32,215 nt of DNA from the NCBI GenBank assembly GCA_945869675.1, contig CAMBPS010000040.1, forward strand, positions 1 through 32,215. Direction: 5' to 3'. Source of the stretch: Prosthecobacter debontii. GTDB taxonomy: Bacteria; Verrucomicrobiota; Verrucomicrobiia; Verrucomicrobiales; Verrucomicrobiaceae. Below are positions 8,322-17,103 of this stretch, piece after piece; positions within the stretch are counted from its first letter, which is position 1; every line of letters starts with the position of its first letter. The position numbers and the translations under genes were made by a program. The notes under the pieces were generated by a model, which was not told where the DNA came from, searched no databases, and worked only from the letters and a program-made list of their open reading frames with translations.

Positions 8322-11300
8322 TCAAACCCGAGTCAATTGACGGCGCAGGGAGAGCTCCACTGCTGCAATGATTAGGGCTATGGAGAAAAATATCACCAGT
8401 CCATTGATCCATAGCGTGCTGAACTCGGTGCCAAAGTAGCGTTTTGTGGTCCCAAAGAAGACGTTCGGGCTGCGTTTACGACGGTAGTCTTCACGCTCCA
8501 TTTCAGCTTTGGTGACGAGGTCCAGGACTTTGCGATTCACATAGACTTCTTCTGCGCTGACCCCGTCTTGCTGGTCTAAGGCGGACTTCAGTAGTTGCGG
8601 TGTGACTTTGCCACGGATGGCGGCATCGCGGATTTCAATGAGTTTGCGCGCTGCTTCGGCTTTATCCTTGGCATACAGACCTGAGACTACGGCTAGCCCT
8701 TGTTTGGCGGTATCTAACTCGCGCTGCTGAGTGGGTGTCATCTTGATTTCAGGTGGCAAATTCACCAGTTCCTGAATGCGTTGTTCCAGCTGATCTTGGG
8801 CGGCAGTGAGTGGATTCAGCTTGGCCTGAGAGATCAATATGGCCTCATAGCTCCAGCGCAGTGGCATGAATTGGCAGATAAAAGGCACTTTGAGTTTGCT
8901 GGCTTCGTCTTCCTCCGTGACGCCCGCTTTCTCTAGCCAACGAGTGACGGAGTAAACGAAGTCGAGGTTCTTATTCATCTCCTCATACTTGATGAGTGCA
9001 CCACCGAGGATGATCTGAGGGATGAGCAGCAGTGGTATGGCATTGATGGCTGTGCGATTGTCTGTGACCAAGCTGGAGATGAGTAAGCCCATACAAGCAC
9101 CTGTTAGCGCGGTAATAAACATCCACCAGAGATGCGGGAAGAACATGTCCTGGATCTCCAACACCCAGTTTCCGATCAGGAGATAGATGACACATTGGAT
9201 GAGGGCAAAGGTGCTGAGGGAGATGATCTTTCCCAGGAGATAATAAAAGGTGCGCAGGTTGTGATTGCGCTCTCGGCTGAGCAGATGTCGATCACGGATG
9301 ATTTCGTCTGCACTGTTAGTTAAACCTAGAAACATGGCAACCACTAAGCTCATGAAGAGGTAGGTGGGGATGTGAAAGGCTGTGGCAAAGGTGTAGTTCT
9401 CTTCCTCGCTGTATTTCAAGACACTGGAAATTAGAAAGGCTAGAAGAGGTGCCTCAAGCAGAGTTGTCAGCAGATTGGTGCGATTACGCAGCTTCGAAAG
9501 AAAGGCGCGCTTGAGCATCGTGTAAAAGAGAATGCTTTCTTCCCGCAGCGTATGTTTGGGCGGCTTTGGCACGGCCCGTGATCGCTTGCTGGCATTGCTG
9601 TCTTCACGTGGGCGGGCAATCAGATTGGTGCTGCCGGGGAAGGCTTGCGCCTTGGCCATGCTTTCTAAAAGAAGATGGCTCTGGTAGCGATCCCGCCAGA
9701 AATTGGGCGGGAAACGGCGTGCTGCCACCATGTGACCATCGGCGCTGCGCTCCTGAATGATGTCGCCACTGATGTCGCGCAGGGGTGTCTCCAAAACATC
9801 GAAGACGAAGTCCGGCGTCATATTTGTTGGCATCTCAGCATCACGCTGACCTGTCTCATCATTGTAGGCTTTCCAGAAATAATCCAGCAGTCCTTGGGGC
9901 GGGCCGAAGTAGGCCATCTTGCCGCCTTTATCGAGCAGCAGTGCTTTATCAAACATCTGTAACAGCCTCATGCTGGGCTGATGGATGGAGGTCAGAACGA
10001 TCTTATGCCGTGCCAGACTGCGAATGATTTCCAGCACATGTTCACTGTCTTTAGAGGATAGGCCAGAGGTCGGCTCATCAAACAAATACACGTCCGAAAT
10101 ACCGATCATGTCCAGGCCTGCATTCAGCCTTTTGCGCTCACCACCGCTGAGGAATTTCTGCTGCGGTGTCCCTGCGAGCCTCTGGCGCATGTCGGCCAGT
10201 CCAAGTTCAGCCAGCTTGGCCTCTACCCGCTTTCGGCGCTCTTCTGTCTTCAGATGCGGGCAGCGTACCGCCACGGAGAAGTCGAGATTTTCCTGCACTT
10301 TGAGGAGCGGATCAAAGGCGTCATCCTGAGGGATATAGGCGATGTAGGGCGTGAGGTTAGGCAGGTTATGGTAAAGGGAGAGGCCGTTCATCAGCACCTC
10401 GCCGCCCTTGGTTTTCAGCTGACCGCCGAGCACGCGGAGAAGTGTGCTTTTGCCGCAGCCACTGGGCCCCATGACGCAGATCATCTCACCACGCCGGGCG
10501 ATGAAGCTGATGCCGTCCAATGCAGTGTCTTTATTGTCGAAGCGATGTGCCAGTTCGCGAATCTCCATCTGGCGGATGGTGTTTTTTTCTTCCTCAATGA
10601 TGCGGTCGTTGAAATGACAGCGTAAGAACTGGCCTTCACCTAGAGTGATGGTGTCGCCATCACTCAGGGAGATATGCTCACGCACGGGCACCTCACCAAT
10701 GAAGATAGGGCGGGAGGATCGCAGCACTTCAAGCCTGCCATTTTTCTGAGCGTAGTTACACTCGATTCGGAGGAGGATTTCACCTTCGGTATCCTCAGAT
10801 AAAAGAATGTCGCCTTCGTCTAGAAGTTCGGGTTTGTTGGAGACGAGGTAAGTGTTCCGGCTGCCTTCTAGGCGGAATTGGCCGCCGAACTCTTGAGCCC
10901 TCACGCGTAGATCACGCAGTGAGATTTCGATCTCGCCATGAGCCACGATGCTGTCTTCGATGCTGGCCTCAATGCGCACACCTTCTTTCAGGGGAATCTC
11001 GGTCAAGGTCGCCTCCGTATTGCGCAATGCCTCCACGGTGACGCCGAGGCCGAAGCTAACGCGCAGATTGGTGCCGCGTCCGCGTTGCTGGGAGATTTCA
11101 GCGTCGCCTGCCTCAGTCAGCGTCAGATAGAGCTGAGCACCCGTGACGGTCTTCTTTGAATTGAAGTAGGCGATGAGGTCGTTATAATCCAGCGTCACAT
11201 CCTCCAGCACTACACGCTCACCTGGATAGAGACGTGAAAAGTCACCGGGTGGCTGGCGGCGGCTGCGCACGAGAATGGGCACATTGCCGGTGTTCTTGAG

Positions 11301-11951
11301 TAGGACTAGATTCTGATAACGAAAGGCTACGACTTCACACTCGGCGGATAACGAGCGCAGTAAAACATCACAAGTCGCTGCTGAGCCGACACGCAGAGTT
11401 TCAAGTGGCTGACCTGTTTTTGGCGTGAATTCTTCATCCTCTGAGCGGTCGCCGGCATTGAGCTGATAGACGATGTCGATCGCTTGAGCAGCGATGCCGA
11501 GATTCGTCATGAAAAGATAAAATTCCACCATTTGACGCTGATTCGACGTGGAGCGTGAGATCAGCAGGTAGAGCTGCACAGCCAGCAGGATTTTTTGCTC
11601 AAGGGACAGTTCATCGCTCAGCTCCTTAGCACGCTGACCTAGATCTTGGGGTTGCTGGAGGGCTTCAAAATAGAGCCGCCGCATGTCGGCATAAATAGTG
11701 CCGGAGTAGTCATAACGCAGGTAGCCTAGGGAGGATTCGATTTCCTCCTCCTCTACATCACCATCCAGTTTGGAGAAGCCCGCAAAGACCTCGATCAGAA
11801 CGGGCAGCATGGCATTTCGAGTGGCACCGAGTTGAAGACCTTCTTGAGGTTTTCCTATGAATGTCTGCCACCAACTGCGTGCCGATGCCACTGCGCCGGA
11901 GATTTCCGGCTTGCGATTGATCTGGGGTCTCGGCATTTGAGATGTGCTCAT
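8322..11951 (-). CDS. TerB-like/FHA/ABCG-type fused ABC exporter (ATPase plus permease)
   Basis: A 1209-residue multidomain protein. Residues about 45-170 resemble a TerB/tellurite-resistance helical domain, with the acidic pattern FSKLDGDVEEEE. Two FHA-like beta regions follow, about 180-260 (TLRVGSAATCDVLLRSLSAE) and about 400-460 (IFIGEVPVREHISLSDGDTI). An ABC ATPase of the ABCG/White type spans about 470-720: Walker A GPSGCGKST, signature LSGGERKRL, Walker B VYLFDEPTSG. From about residue 800 there is an ABC-2 permease with several membrane helices (LLEAPLLAFLISSVL, YLFMSLVVAMFLGL, ALTGACMGLLISSLV), a long charged loop after about 1010, and a last helix at the C-terminus. As a half-transporter with ATPase before permease it should dimerise and export an unknown lipid-like substrate. 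FHA domains imply control by phosphothreonine peptides. I see no adjacent kinase gene. Confidence 0.88.
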   Translation of the reverse strand: MSTSQMPRPQINRKPEISGAVASARSWWQTFIGKPQEGLQLGATRNAMLPVLIEVFAGFSKLDGDVEEEEIESSLGYLRYDYSGTIYADMRRLYFEALQQPQDLGQRAKELSDELSLEQKILLAVQLYLLISRSTSNQRQMVEFYLFMTNLGIAAQAIDIVYQLNAGDRSEDEEFTPKTGQPLETLRVGSAATCDVLLRSLSAECEVVAFRYQNLVLLKNTGNVPILVRSRRQPPGDFSRLYPGERVVLEDVTLDYNDLIAYFNSKKTVTGAQLYLTLTEAGDAEISQQRGRGTNLRVSFGLGVTVEALRNTEATLTEIPLKEGVRIEASIEDSIVAHGEIEISLRDLRVRAQEFGGQFRLEGSRNTYLVSNKPELLDEGDILLSEDTEGEILLRIECNYAQKNGRLEVLRSSRPIFIGEVPVREHISLSDGDTITLGEGQFLRCHFNDRIIEEEKNTIRQMEIRELAHRFDNKDTALDGISFIARRGEMICVMGPSGCGKSTLLRVLGGQLKTKGGEVLMNGLSLYHNLPNLTPYIAYIPQDDAFDPLLKVQENLDFSVAVRCPHLKTEERRKRVEAKLAELGLADMRQRLAGTPQQKFLSGGERKRLNAGLDMIGISDVYLFDEPTSGLSSKDSEHVLEIIRSLARHKIVLTSIHQPSMRLLQMFDKALLLDKGGKMAYFGPPQGLLDYFWKAYNDETGQRDAEMPTNMTPDFVFDVLETPLRDISGDIIQERSADGHMVAARRFPPNFWRDRYQSHLLLESMAKAQAFPGSTNLIARPREDSNASKRSRAVPKPPKHTLREESILFYTMLKRAFLSKLRNRTNLLTTLLEAPLLAFLISSVLKYSEEENYTFATAFHIPTYLFMSLVVAMFLGLTNSADEIIRDRHLLSRERNHNLRTFYYLLGKIISLSTFALIQCVIYLLIGNWVLEIQDMFFPHLWWMFITALTGACMGLLISSLVTDNRTAINAIPLLLIPQIILGGALIKYEEMNKNLDFVYSVTRWLEKAGVTEEDEASKLKVPFICQFMPLRWSYEAILISQAKLNPLTAAQDQLEQRIQELVNLPPEIKMTPTQQRELDTAKQGLAVVSGLYAKDKAEAARKLIEIRDAAIRGKVTPQLLKSALDQQDGVSAEEVYVNRKVLDLVTKAEMEREDYRRKRSPNVFFGTTKRYFGTEFSTLWINGLVIFFSIALIIAAVELSLRRQLTRV

Positions 11952-12025
11952 AAGGGCGCGCAGGCGTCGCGACTATGGCGGGGGCTGATGAGATGACAAC
12001 CGCGGGCTGTTGAAATCCGGACATG

Positions 12026-12058
12026 AAAAAGCCGCCCATGAAAGAATCACAGGCGGCT
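12026..12058 (-). terminator. Intrinsic terminator of the malate dehydrogenase gene
   Basis: Seven-base perfect arms AGCCGCC (12030-12036) and GGCGGCT (12052-12058) with a 15-base loop. Read on the minus strand the hairpin is followed at once by TTTTT (12026-12030). It lies just after the stop codon of the malate dehydrogenase gene, which separates that gene from the ABC exporter downstream. Confidence 0.75.
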
Positions 12059-12071
12059 CAAAAGATGAAGA

Positions 12072-13061
12072 TTAAATGAGGCCTAGTTCTGTCACGGCGG
12101 CGCGCTCTTCCTTGAGCTCGTCTTCTGTGGCCTTGATGCGTGCTTGGCTGAATTCATTGACTGGTACGCCTTGGACGATCTCCCATTTGCTGCCGTCTGT
12201 GCGGATGGGGAAAGAGAACATGAGGCCTTTGTCAATGCCGTAACTACCGTCGCTGCACACCGCGACGCTGGTCCAGTCGCCAGCAGGCGTTGGGCTTGTC
12301 AGGCTGCGCACGGTATCACAGGCTGCATTGGCGGCGGAGGCGGCGGAGGAAAGTCCGCGCGCTTTGATGATAGCTGCACCACGCTGCTGCACCGTGCTGA
12401 TGAAGTCACCCTTGAGCCAGTCGTGGTCACTGATCACATCTGTTGCAGGTTTGCCACTGATCAGAGTATTGTAGAAATCGGGATACTGCGTAGCGCTATG
12501 ATTGCCCCAGATTGCCAGATTTGAAATCGTACTGTGATGCACGCCGGCCTTGGCTGCGAGTTGGCTTTTGGCACGGTTTTCATCCAAGCGAGTCATGGCA
12601 AACCAGCGGTCTGCGGGCACGCCTTTGGCATTGTTCATGGCGATCAGGCAGTTCGTGTTGCAGGGATTGCCGACGACGAGGACACGCACGTCGCTGGCAG
12701 CGTTTTTCTCAATTGCCTGACCTTGGCCCGTAAATATTTTGCCATTGATGTTGAGGAGATCTTTGCGCTCCATACCGGCTTTGCGCGGCACGGAACCGAC
12801 GAGGATACCCCAGTTCACGCCTTTGAATCCTTCATTGAGATCTGCGGTCGGAGTGATGCTGTTGAGGAGTGGGAAAGCACAGTCATCTAGCTCCATGCAG
12901 ACGCCGCCGAGGGCACCAAGGGCGGGTTCGATTTCGATGAGGCGGAGATTCACTGGCTGGTCAGGGCCAAAGAGCGCACCGGAGGCGATGCGGAAGAGGA
13001 GGGAATAACCGATCTGACCGGCGGCACCGGTGACTGCGACTGTGATGGGGGCTTTACTCAT
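12072..13061 (-). CDS. mdh: NAD-dependent malate dehydrogenase
   Basis: A 329-residue cytoplasmic enzyme that oxidises malate to oxaloacetate in the TCA cycle. The nucleotide-binding loop is [10 protein letters not shown] (11-20). Substrate-binding arginines are at 93 and 99 in [15 protein letters not shown] and at 163 in [10 protein letters not shown], and the proton-acceptor histidine is H188 in [11 protein letters not shown]. The pattern matches the 330-residue dimeric bacterial/cytosolic type (as in Thermus and many soil bacteria), not the shorter LDH-like type. A terminator directly follows the stop and about 90 bp separate it from the upstream gene, so it is probably transcribed alone. 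The class I fumarase gene, which makes its substrate malate, lies 4 kb to the right on the other strand. Confidence 0.96.
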   Translation of the reverse strand: MSKAPITVAVTGAAGQIGYSLLFRIASGALFGPDQPVNLRLIEIEPALGALGGVCMELDDCAFPLLNSITPTADLNEGFKGVNWGILVGSVPRKAGMERKDLLNINGKIFTGQGQAIEKNAASDVRVLVVGNPCNTNCLIAMNNAKGVPADRWFAMTRLDENRAKSQLAAKAGVHHSTISNLAIWGNHSATQYPDFYNTLISGKPATDVISDHDWLKGDFISTVQQRGAAIIKARGLSSAASAANAACDTVRSLTSPTPAGDWTSVAVCSDGSYGIDKGLMFSFPIRTDGSKWEIVQGVPVNEFSQARIKATEDELKEERAAVTELGLI

Positions 13062-13152
13062 GGTTTATAAGGGAGTCTGGATGATTCCCAGCCTGCGCCT
13101 CGCGGCAAGAAGAATCCGCATTTGATTGCAGAGTCGGTGGGGCCGGTTGCCG

Positions 13153-14082
13153 TCACCGTGTTTTGGACTTCCGCTGCAAAGTCACCAGGAGTGCGGCATG
13201 GTCGCTGCCGGTCAGACGCCAGAATTTATCGGCCGCCAGCACCTCCCAGTCTGATCCGACCCAGATGTGGTCGATGCTGAGTAATGGCATGCCACATGGC
13301 CACGTCTCTTTTAATCCGAAGCCTGCGGCTTCAAAGGCCTCAGTGAAGTGTTTTCGGAACTGGGCCAAATGCACAGACTCCAGTGGCGTATTGAAATCTC
13401 CGATGACAATGGCGTCTGGACGCCTGAGCGTTTGTGCAAAGACAGTGTCGATCTGCGGTTTACGCGAGTGAAACATATGCGGAAAGATGTCTGCAACGAT
13501 GACCGGAAAGTCTGGTCCGCGGCCAGCGAGATCAAATTGTGCGTAGGTTGCCATGCATGGAAATAAAACGCTGCGGTTACTGGCAGTCTTGAGTCGAGAC
13601 AGGCGCAAAATGCCACTCTGCATCAACTCTGGGCGGTAGTCAGGTAAGCTTTCTGAATACTTGGCCAGATAGGAGCCAGCGTTTCCTGCTTCGACAAACA
13701 CAGCCAAGTCAGGCTGAGTCTGCTTGACTAAATCGACCATTTCCTGATCAATCCCGTTTGGACGGCAGAGATTCCAGTAGAGAATGGTTAGAGGTTCGTC
13801 GTTTAGTGCATTTTTAGTCGGCACGCTAGCCCGCTCAGACATGCACCAAGAGGTGGAAAGCCACCAAAGTGCGAGACAAAGAGAGGCTAGGCAGGCGGGT
13901 ATTCTTTGGCTGCGACTAAGCTTTGGCCAACAAGTGAGCCACACACTCAATCCCAGCAAACAGGGCTTTGGCATGGCATAGAAGAACACCGCCCAGCGTG
14001 CATCATGATCTTTGAGCCAGATCTGAAGCAGCAGTCCCAGCAGCAGCGTCAGCCAGCCGAGCATGTGGAGCAGCCGAATCAT
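13153..14082 (-). CDS. Membrane-anchored endonuclease/exonuclease/phosphatase-family protein
   Basis: A 309-residue protein. The first about 85 residues hold three hydrophobic helices (WLTLLLGLLLQIWL, AVFFYAMPKPCLLGLSVWL, ACLASLCLALWWLSTSW). The rest is an EEP (DNase I-like) domain: TILYWNLCRPNG with the metal-site Asn, DLAVFVEAGN with the metal-binding Glu, IVIGDFNTPLES with Asp/Asn, and the terminal LLSIDHIWV and GSDHAALLVTL with the catalytic Asp-His. All key positions are visible, so a phosphodiesterase or phosphatase activity is likely, probably facing the periplasm. The substrate is unknown: nucleic acid, phospholipid and inositol phosphate are all used in this family. Only one base separates its start from the stop of the secreted protein upstream, so the two form an operon. 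Confidence 0.85.
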   Translation of the reverse strand: MIRLLHMLGWLTLLLGLLLQIWLKDHDARWAVFFYAMPKPCLLGLSVWLTCWPKLSRSQRIPACLASLCLALWWLSTSWCMSERASVPTKNALNDEPLTILYWNLCRPNGIDQEMVDLVKQTQPDLAVFVEAGNAGSYLAKYSESLPDYRPELMQSGILRLSRLKTASNRSVLFPCMATYAQFDLAGRGPDFPVIVADIFPHMFHSRKPQIDTVFAQTLRRPDAIVIGDFNTPLESVHLAQFRKHFTEAFEAAGFGLKETWPCGMPLLSIDHIWVGSDWEVLAADKFWRLTGSDHAALLVTLQRKSKTR

Positions 14083-14083
14083 C

Positions 14084-15031
14084 TCAGCCTACAGGCGTCA
14101 GGACGACCTTTTGAACGTCTAGCACAGCTGATTTCACTTTGTTTTCAGGATCAATGATGAGGCGCTGAACGCCGGGTGTCTTGATCTCGATTTCACCAAC
14201 GGGGACTTCCTTCCATTTTTGAAAACCACCTGTGTCTTGGGTGGTGAACTTTAGCTTCTGCTCGCCGTGTTTGATGGCTACTTCGCTGCCGTGATTGCCG
14301 CCACCACAGCCATGGAAGATAGCCACCTTGTATCGGCCTGGCTTGGTCACTTCAAATTCCCATTCCGCCATGTCATCAGGCTCTGTCCAGTAACCCAGGC
14401 AATTCTTTTCAGACTTAGGTTCATAACGCATGCTCTCAGACCAAGTTGTCGCGTCTTTAGCCAGCAGCGTGATGTGCCCTTCGGCACTAGGCATGATTTT
14501 GTCACCCTCTGGCGCTGGTATCAGGGCGATCTCTTCAACGGTGAATGTTCCGTCATCAGTGGGAGGTGTGAGCAGAGAAAAAGGAATGTGTCCGGGTTTG
14601 GCAATGTAAACGGTACCAAGGTAGGTCTTTGACGGGCGATAAGCTGTAACCAGTGATTTTTTTACCGATAGATCTCCCAAGCGGAAGTTCATGCCTAATG
14701 AGGCACGTTTCAGTGTGTAGGTCAGGCGCACCTGATATCGCCCCCAGCGCTTTGCCTTGAACTTGCTCCAAGAGAAGGTTTCCCAATGCGCACCATTGGA
14801 GTGAGAATAGTCTCCTTCGCCAAAGGTGATGATGCCACGCATGGGCATGTCTTCCCGTTCGACAGGCTCATCGCTGCCAAAACCGCCAATGTTCACGGCT
14901 TCAGGAAAGATGAATTCTTCAGCGGAGGCTTGAGTAGATGCAGGCTTGACCTCTGTTTCCTGACCAAAGGACCATGGGTTGAATCCCAGTGATAGAAGGA
15001 GAGTGAAAATCGAAAAGCGGTTCATAGGCAA
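14084..15031 (-). CDS. Secreted carbohydrate-binding-like protein, function unknown
   Basis: A 315-residue protein with an N-terminal signal peptide (FSIFTLLLSLGFNPWSFGQ, cleavage near residue 23). The mature part looks like two beta-sandwich domains. The second (about 185-312) carries the pattern YWTEPDDMAEWEFEVTKPGR, then VAIFHGCGGGNHGSEVAI and a terminal VLDVQKVVLTP, which resembles the carbohydrate-binding-like modules attached to alpha-L-fucosidases and sulfatases in Planctomycetes and Verrucomicrobia. The first (about 40-165) has a similar pattern, with WSKFKAKRWGRYQVRLTYTL. No catalytic motif is evident. It is the first gene of a two-gene unit with the EEP-family membrane protein. I call it binding-like by pattern only; no named family could be confirmed. 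Confidence 0.65.
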   Translation of the reverse strand: MPMNRFSIFTLLLSLGFNPWSFGQETEVKPASTQASAEEFIFPEAVNIGGFGSDEPVEREDMPMRGIITFGEGDYSHSNGAHWETFSWSKFKAKRWGRYQVRLTYTLKRASLGMNFRLGDLSVKKSLVTAYRPSKTYLGTVYIAKPGHIPFSLLTPPTDDGTFTVEEIALIPAPEGDKIMPSAEGHITLLAKDATTWSESMRYEPKSEKNCLGYWTEPDDMAEWEFEVTKPGRYKVAIFHGCGGGNHGSEVAIKHGEQKLKFTTQDTGGFQKWKEVPVGEIEIKTPGVQRLIIDPENKVKSAVLDVQKVVLTPVG

Positions 15032-15345
15032 AGTTTAGGAACGAGACTGCCAATAGGCGTTAAATAGGCAACTGTTAACGGCTGGGAAATGCATTCGTTA
15101 GCAAAATGAAACCGACTATTTTCACGAAGGAAGCTATTTGGCATCTTTAATGAAATCCGCTACGGTGTGTTTGTGTGCAGATTTCTGATTTATTGCTTTT
15201 TCAGCCTTTCGGTGGTGGCTGCTAAAGCAGTAGGCTTGCTATCTCCACGCCTTGTCACTAATACATAATCCTCAGTGAACGTATGCTAGAAGATACTAGG
15301 ATCAGCAGCGAGTCCGAATCATGCAGCATTACACCCCTTTAAATC
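15032..15345. other. Divergent intergenic region, no gene seen
   Basis: About 314 bp between the leftward secreted-protein gene and the rightward small cysteine protein. I see no credible open frame. The right part contains TTGCTA and TAATAC 17 bases apart, followed by ATAATCC (near 15236-15270), which could be a weak promoter for the small protein, leaving a leader of roughly 75 bases. That assignment is tentative. Confidence 0.4.
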
Positions 15346-15618
15346 ATGAAAAACACCTCTCACTCCTGCCCAGTCTGCGCCTACGCCAATCTTAAAGAGG
15401 CCCCACGAAGTTCCTCTGATGGCGGATCCCTGGAGATCTGCCCAGCCTGCGGATTTCAGTTCGGCGTCAGTGACGATGACGACGGCATCAGCTACGACGA
15501 GTGGCGTGAAGACTGGTTAGAGCGAGGCATGGAATGGAGCAGCACAGGCATCAAAAAACCTAAAGGGTGGGACCCCAAAAAAGCCCTGACCTCCCTCAAG
15601 AAAATGAAGTTAAAATAG
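15346..15618 (+). CDS. Small CPCC-like cysteine-rich protein
   Basis: A 90-residue protein with two CxxC pairs, C8/C11 (SCPVCAY) and C32/C35 (EICPACGFQFG), spaced as in a zinc ribbon, followed by an acidic stretch with DDDDGISYDEWREDWLERG and a lysine-rich tail (ALTSLKKMKLK). The layout resembles the cysteine-rich CPCC family, small bacterial proteins of unknown role. Zinc binding is inferred from the cysteine spacing. The gene faces the 29-residue gene, with a strong shared terminator between them. It starts at the only suitable ATG, again without a Shine-Dalgarno sequence. Confidence 0.75.
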   Translation: MKNTSHSCPVCAYANLKEAPRSSSDGGSLEICPACGFQFGVSDDDDGISYDEWREDWLERGMEWSSTGIKKPKGWDPKKALTSLKKMKLK

Positions 15619-15690
15619 CAACTTTATCACCTTGAAGAAATAAATAGGGCTCTGAAGAGGCGCAATAAGCTGTTCAACCCTGAAATAAAC

Positions 15691-15727
15691 AAAGACTCAG
15701 GATCACAACTAGCGATCCTGAGTCTTT
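15691..15727. terminator. Strong bidirectional terminator between convergent genes
   Basis: A perfect 14-base inverted repeat: AAAGACTCAGGATC (15691-15704) and GATCCTGAGTCTTT (15714-15727), with a nine-base loop. Read on the plus strand the stem ends in CTTT; on the minus strand it is followed by TTTGTTTATTTC. It lies 72 bp after the stop of the small cysteine protein and 29 bp after the stop of the 29-residue gene, so it can serve both. Confidence 0.85.
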
Positions 15728-15756
15728 GAGACGAGTAAGGGATGCTTTTTAGCAGC

Positions 15757-15846
15757 TTAGATCTTACGACCTGCAGGAGCTGGTTTCGGCTTTTCCTTCT
15801 TCGGCTTTTTAACTTCTTTTTTGTGAGCGTTGTTGCCTTTGGCCAT
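15757..15846 (-). CDS. 29-residue lysine/proline-rich mini-protein
   Basis: An open frame from ATG at 15846 to TAA at 15757 codes for a 29-residue, strongly basic peptide starting MAKGNNAHKKEVKKPKKEKP and ending APAGRKI. It has about ten lysines and no hydrophobic segment. Such MAKGxN...K-rich mini-proteins occur as tiny conserved genes in other bacteria, as far as I recall; their role is unknown, with nucleic-acid or ribosome binding a natural guess. Support for a real gene is the biased composition, the compact form and the very strong terminator 29 bp after its stop. A 96-residue frame covering the same strand in another phase looks like noise. No Shine-Dalgarno sequence (CTCTCCATT precedes the ATG). 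Confidence 0.65.
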   Translation of the reverse strand: MAKGNNAHKKEVKKPKKEKPKPAPAGRKI

Positions 15847-15913
15847 AATGGAGAGCGCTTGTTTGTTGCGCAGTTTTCAATAGTAGCATTCTCCTTTGGA
15901 TGCAAGCCCGGCC

Positions 15914-16999
15914 TCACTTCACCAACGGATCACCCCAGACCTTGGCATAGTAGTGCGCCAGTCGGAGCTTCTGCGCCACACGGACATTGATGACAAAGGG
16001 ATAGAGTGCCGGTTCGCCAAGGCTGTGAGAAATCTCATTGAGCACTGTGGACACGCACATCCAGCGCTGAAGCCAGGCGAGAAAGGCCTCTTCTTCCTTT
16101 AACGTCGAGCCAAGCATGGTTGGCAGGAAGCCTACTTCAACTGGTAAAATTACCAGGGGTAATGCCAAGTGTTTGACATCAATCCCCATGCCTTCACAGG
16201 TCTCTAGGCCATCTTCGATTTGCAGATAATGAGCCCAAGTCTCCGCCCAGTCTTCCCAGGGATGCGATGCTGCGTAGGCTGTGATGTAATGCTGCTCCCA
16301 GCCTGCCGGTGCGCCGTTCTTGTAGTGCTTGTCCAGAGCCGCTGAATAGTCCTGCCACTCGTCTCCAAAGCGCTCGCGAAAAGCTAGCCGCATGGGATGA
16401 TCCCAGCTCAGCTCAGATAAATGCCGTTGCCACAAATAATGCGCGCTTTCATGACGGAAATGGCCGAGCAAGGTGCGGCTGTTTTCTCCTAATTGCTGGC
16501 GATTGAATTGCCGGTAGGTATCGTCAGCTTCTTCCAAATTCACAGTGATGATGCCATTCAGATGTCCCATGGTCACGGATGGATTGGATAACGTGCTGAC
16601 AATGTCAAAAGCCAGTCCATATTTTGGATTGCTGGCCTTGGAGGGAAGTGTGATGCCCAACTTTAAAAGAGTGTAAATAAGTCTCCTTTTCGCCATCTCC
16701 ATACGGCCCCATAGCACTAGATTTCGTCCAGAACTCAGGTCTGGGATGATACGGTTCATTTGGCAGGCCATGCATAGAGTCTGCTTTGAGTCAGTCGGCA
16801 CGACCCAATTGCAGACGCCATGCTTCAAGCCGTTGGCACATCGTTTCATCGGACCAGGTTGTCGCAGTTTGACCATCGCCCGCTGTTGCGGATCATAGCC
16901 GACATTGCCTAAGCACCTCAGGCACCGCGAACTGCCAAAGAAGAGCACATTGCCGCAGTCACTGTCACAGGTGAATTTTTGCATGGAATGATGGGTCAT
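15914..16999 (-). CDS. Putative zinc-binding metallopeptidase with N-terminal zinc ribbon
   Basis: A 361-residue cytoplasmic-type protein. The first about 90 residues contain many cysteines (C11, C15, C26, C29 in a ribbon-like set, then CANGLKHGVCNW and LCMACQMN). The body matches the family of putative zinc-binding metallopeptidases (DUF2248-like), with HESAHYLW giving the HExxH zinc site at residues 183-187, preceded by GHFR. Downstream, the stretch HPWEDWAETWAHYLQIED provides the acidic third-ligand region, and ISHSLGEPALYPFVI closes the domain. The substrate is not known. An internal Met six codons in (16984) is an equally possible start, since the family usually begins with the short MQxFxC pattern. 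It is divergent from the fumarase gene. Confidence 0.88.
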   Translation of the reverse strand: MTHHSMQKFTCDSDCGNVLFFGSSRCLRCLGNVGYDPQQRAMVKLRQPGPMKRCANGLKHGVCNWVVPTDSKQTLCMACQMNRIIPDLSSGRNLVLWGRMEMAKRRLIYTLLKLGITLPSKASNPKYGLAFDIVSTLSNPSVTMGHLNGIITVNLEEADDTYRQFNRQQLGENSRTLLGHFRHESAHYLWQRHLSELSWDHPMRLAFRERFGDEWQDYSAALDKHYKNGAPAGWEQHYITAYAASHPWEDWAETWAHYLQIEDGLETCEGMGIDVKHLALPLVILPVEVGFLPTMLGSTLKEEEAFLAWLQRWMCVSTVLNEISHSLGEPALYPFVINVRVAQKLRLAHYYAKVWGDPLVK

Positions 17000-17103
17000 T
17001 CGTCGTGAATGAGCTCCTTGTCATGCACTGCTTGTGCTTGCGCTTAAAATCAGTTTTTCCCTCATTGCCCAGCGTCGTATTCGTTTCAAACTAGGCCATC
17101 TCT

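Noticed and set aside
15627..15917. 96-codon open frame on the minus strand over the mini-gene and terminator
   Set aside because: It runs through the perfect 14-bp terminator and its translation is unstructured; the 29-residue frame in another phase has a coherent biased composition.
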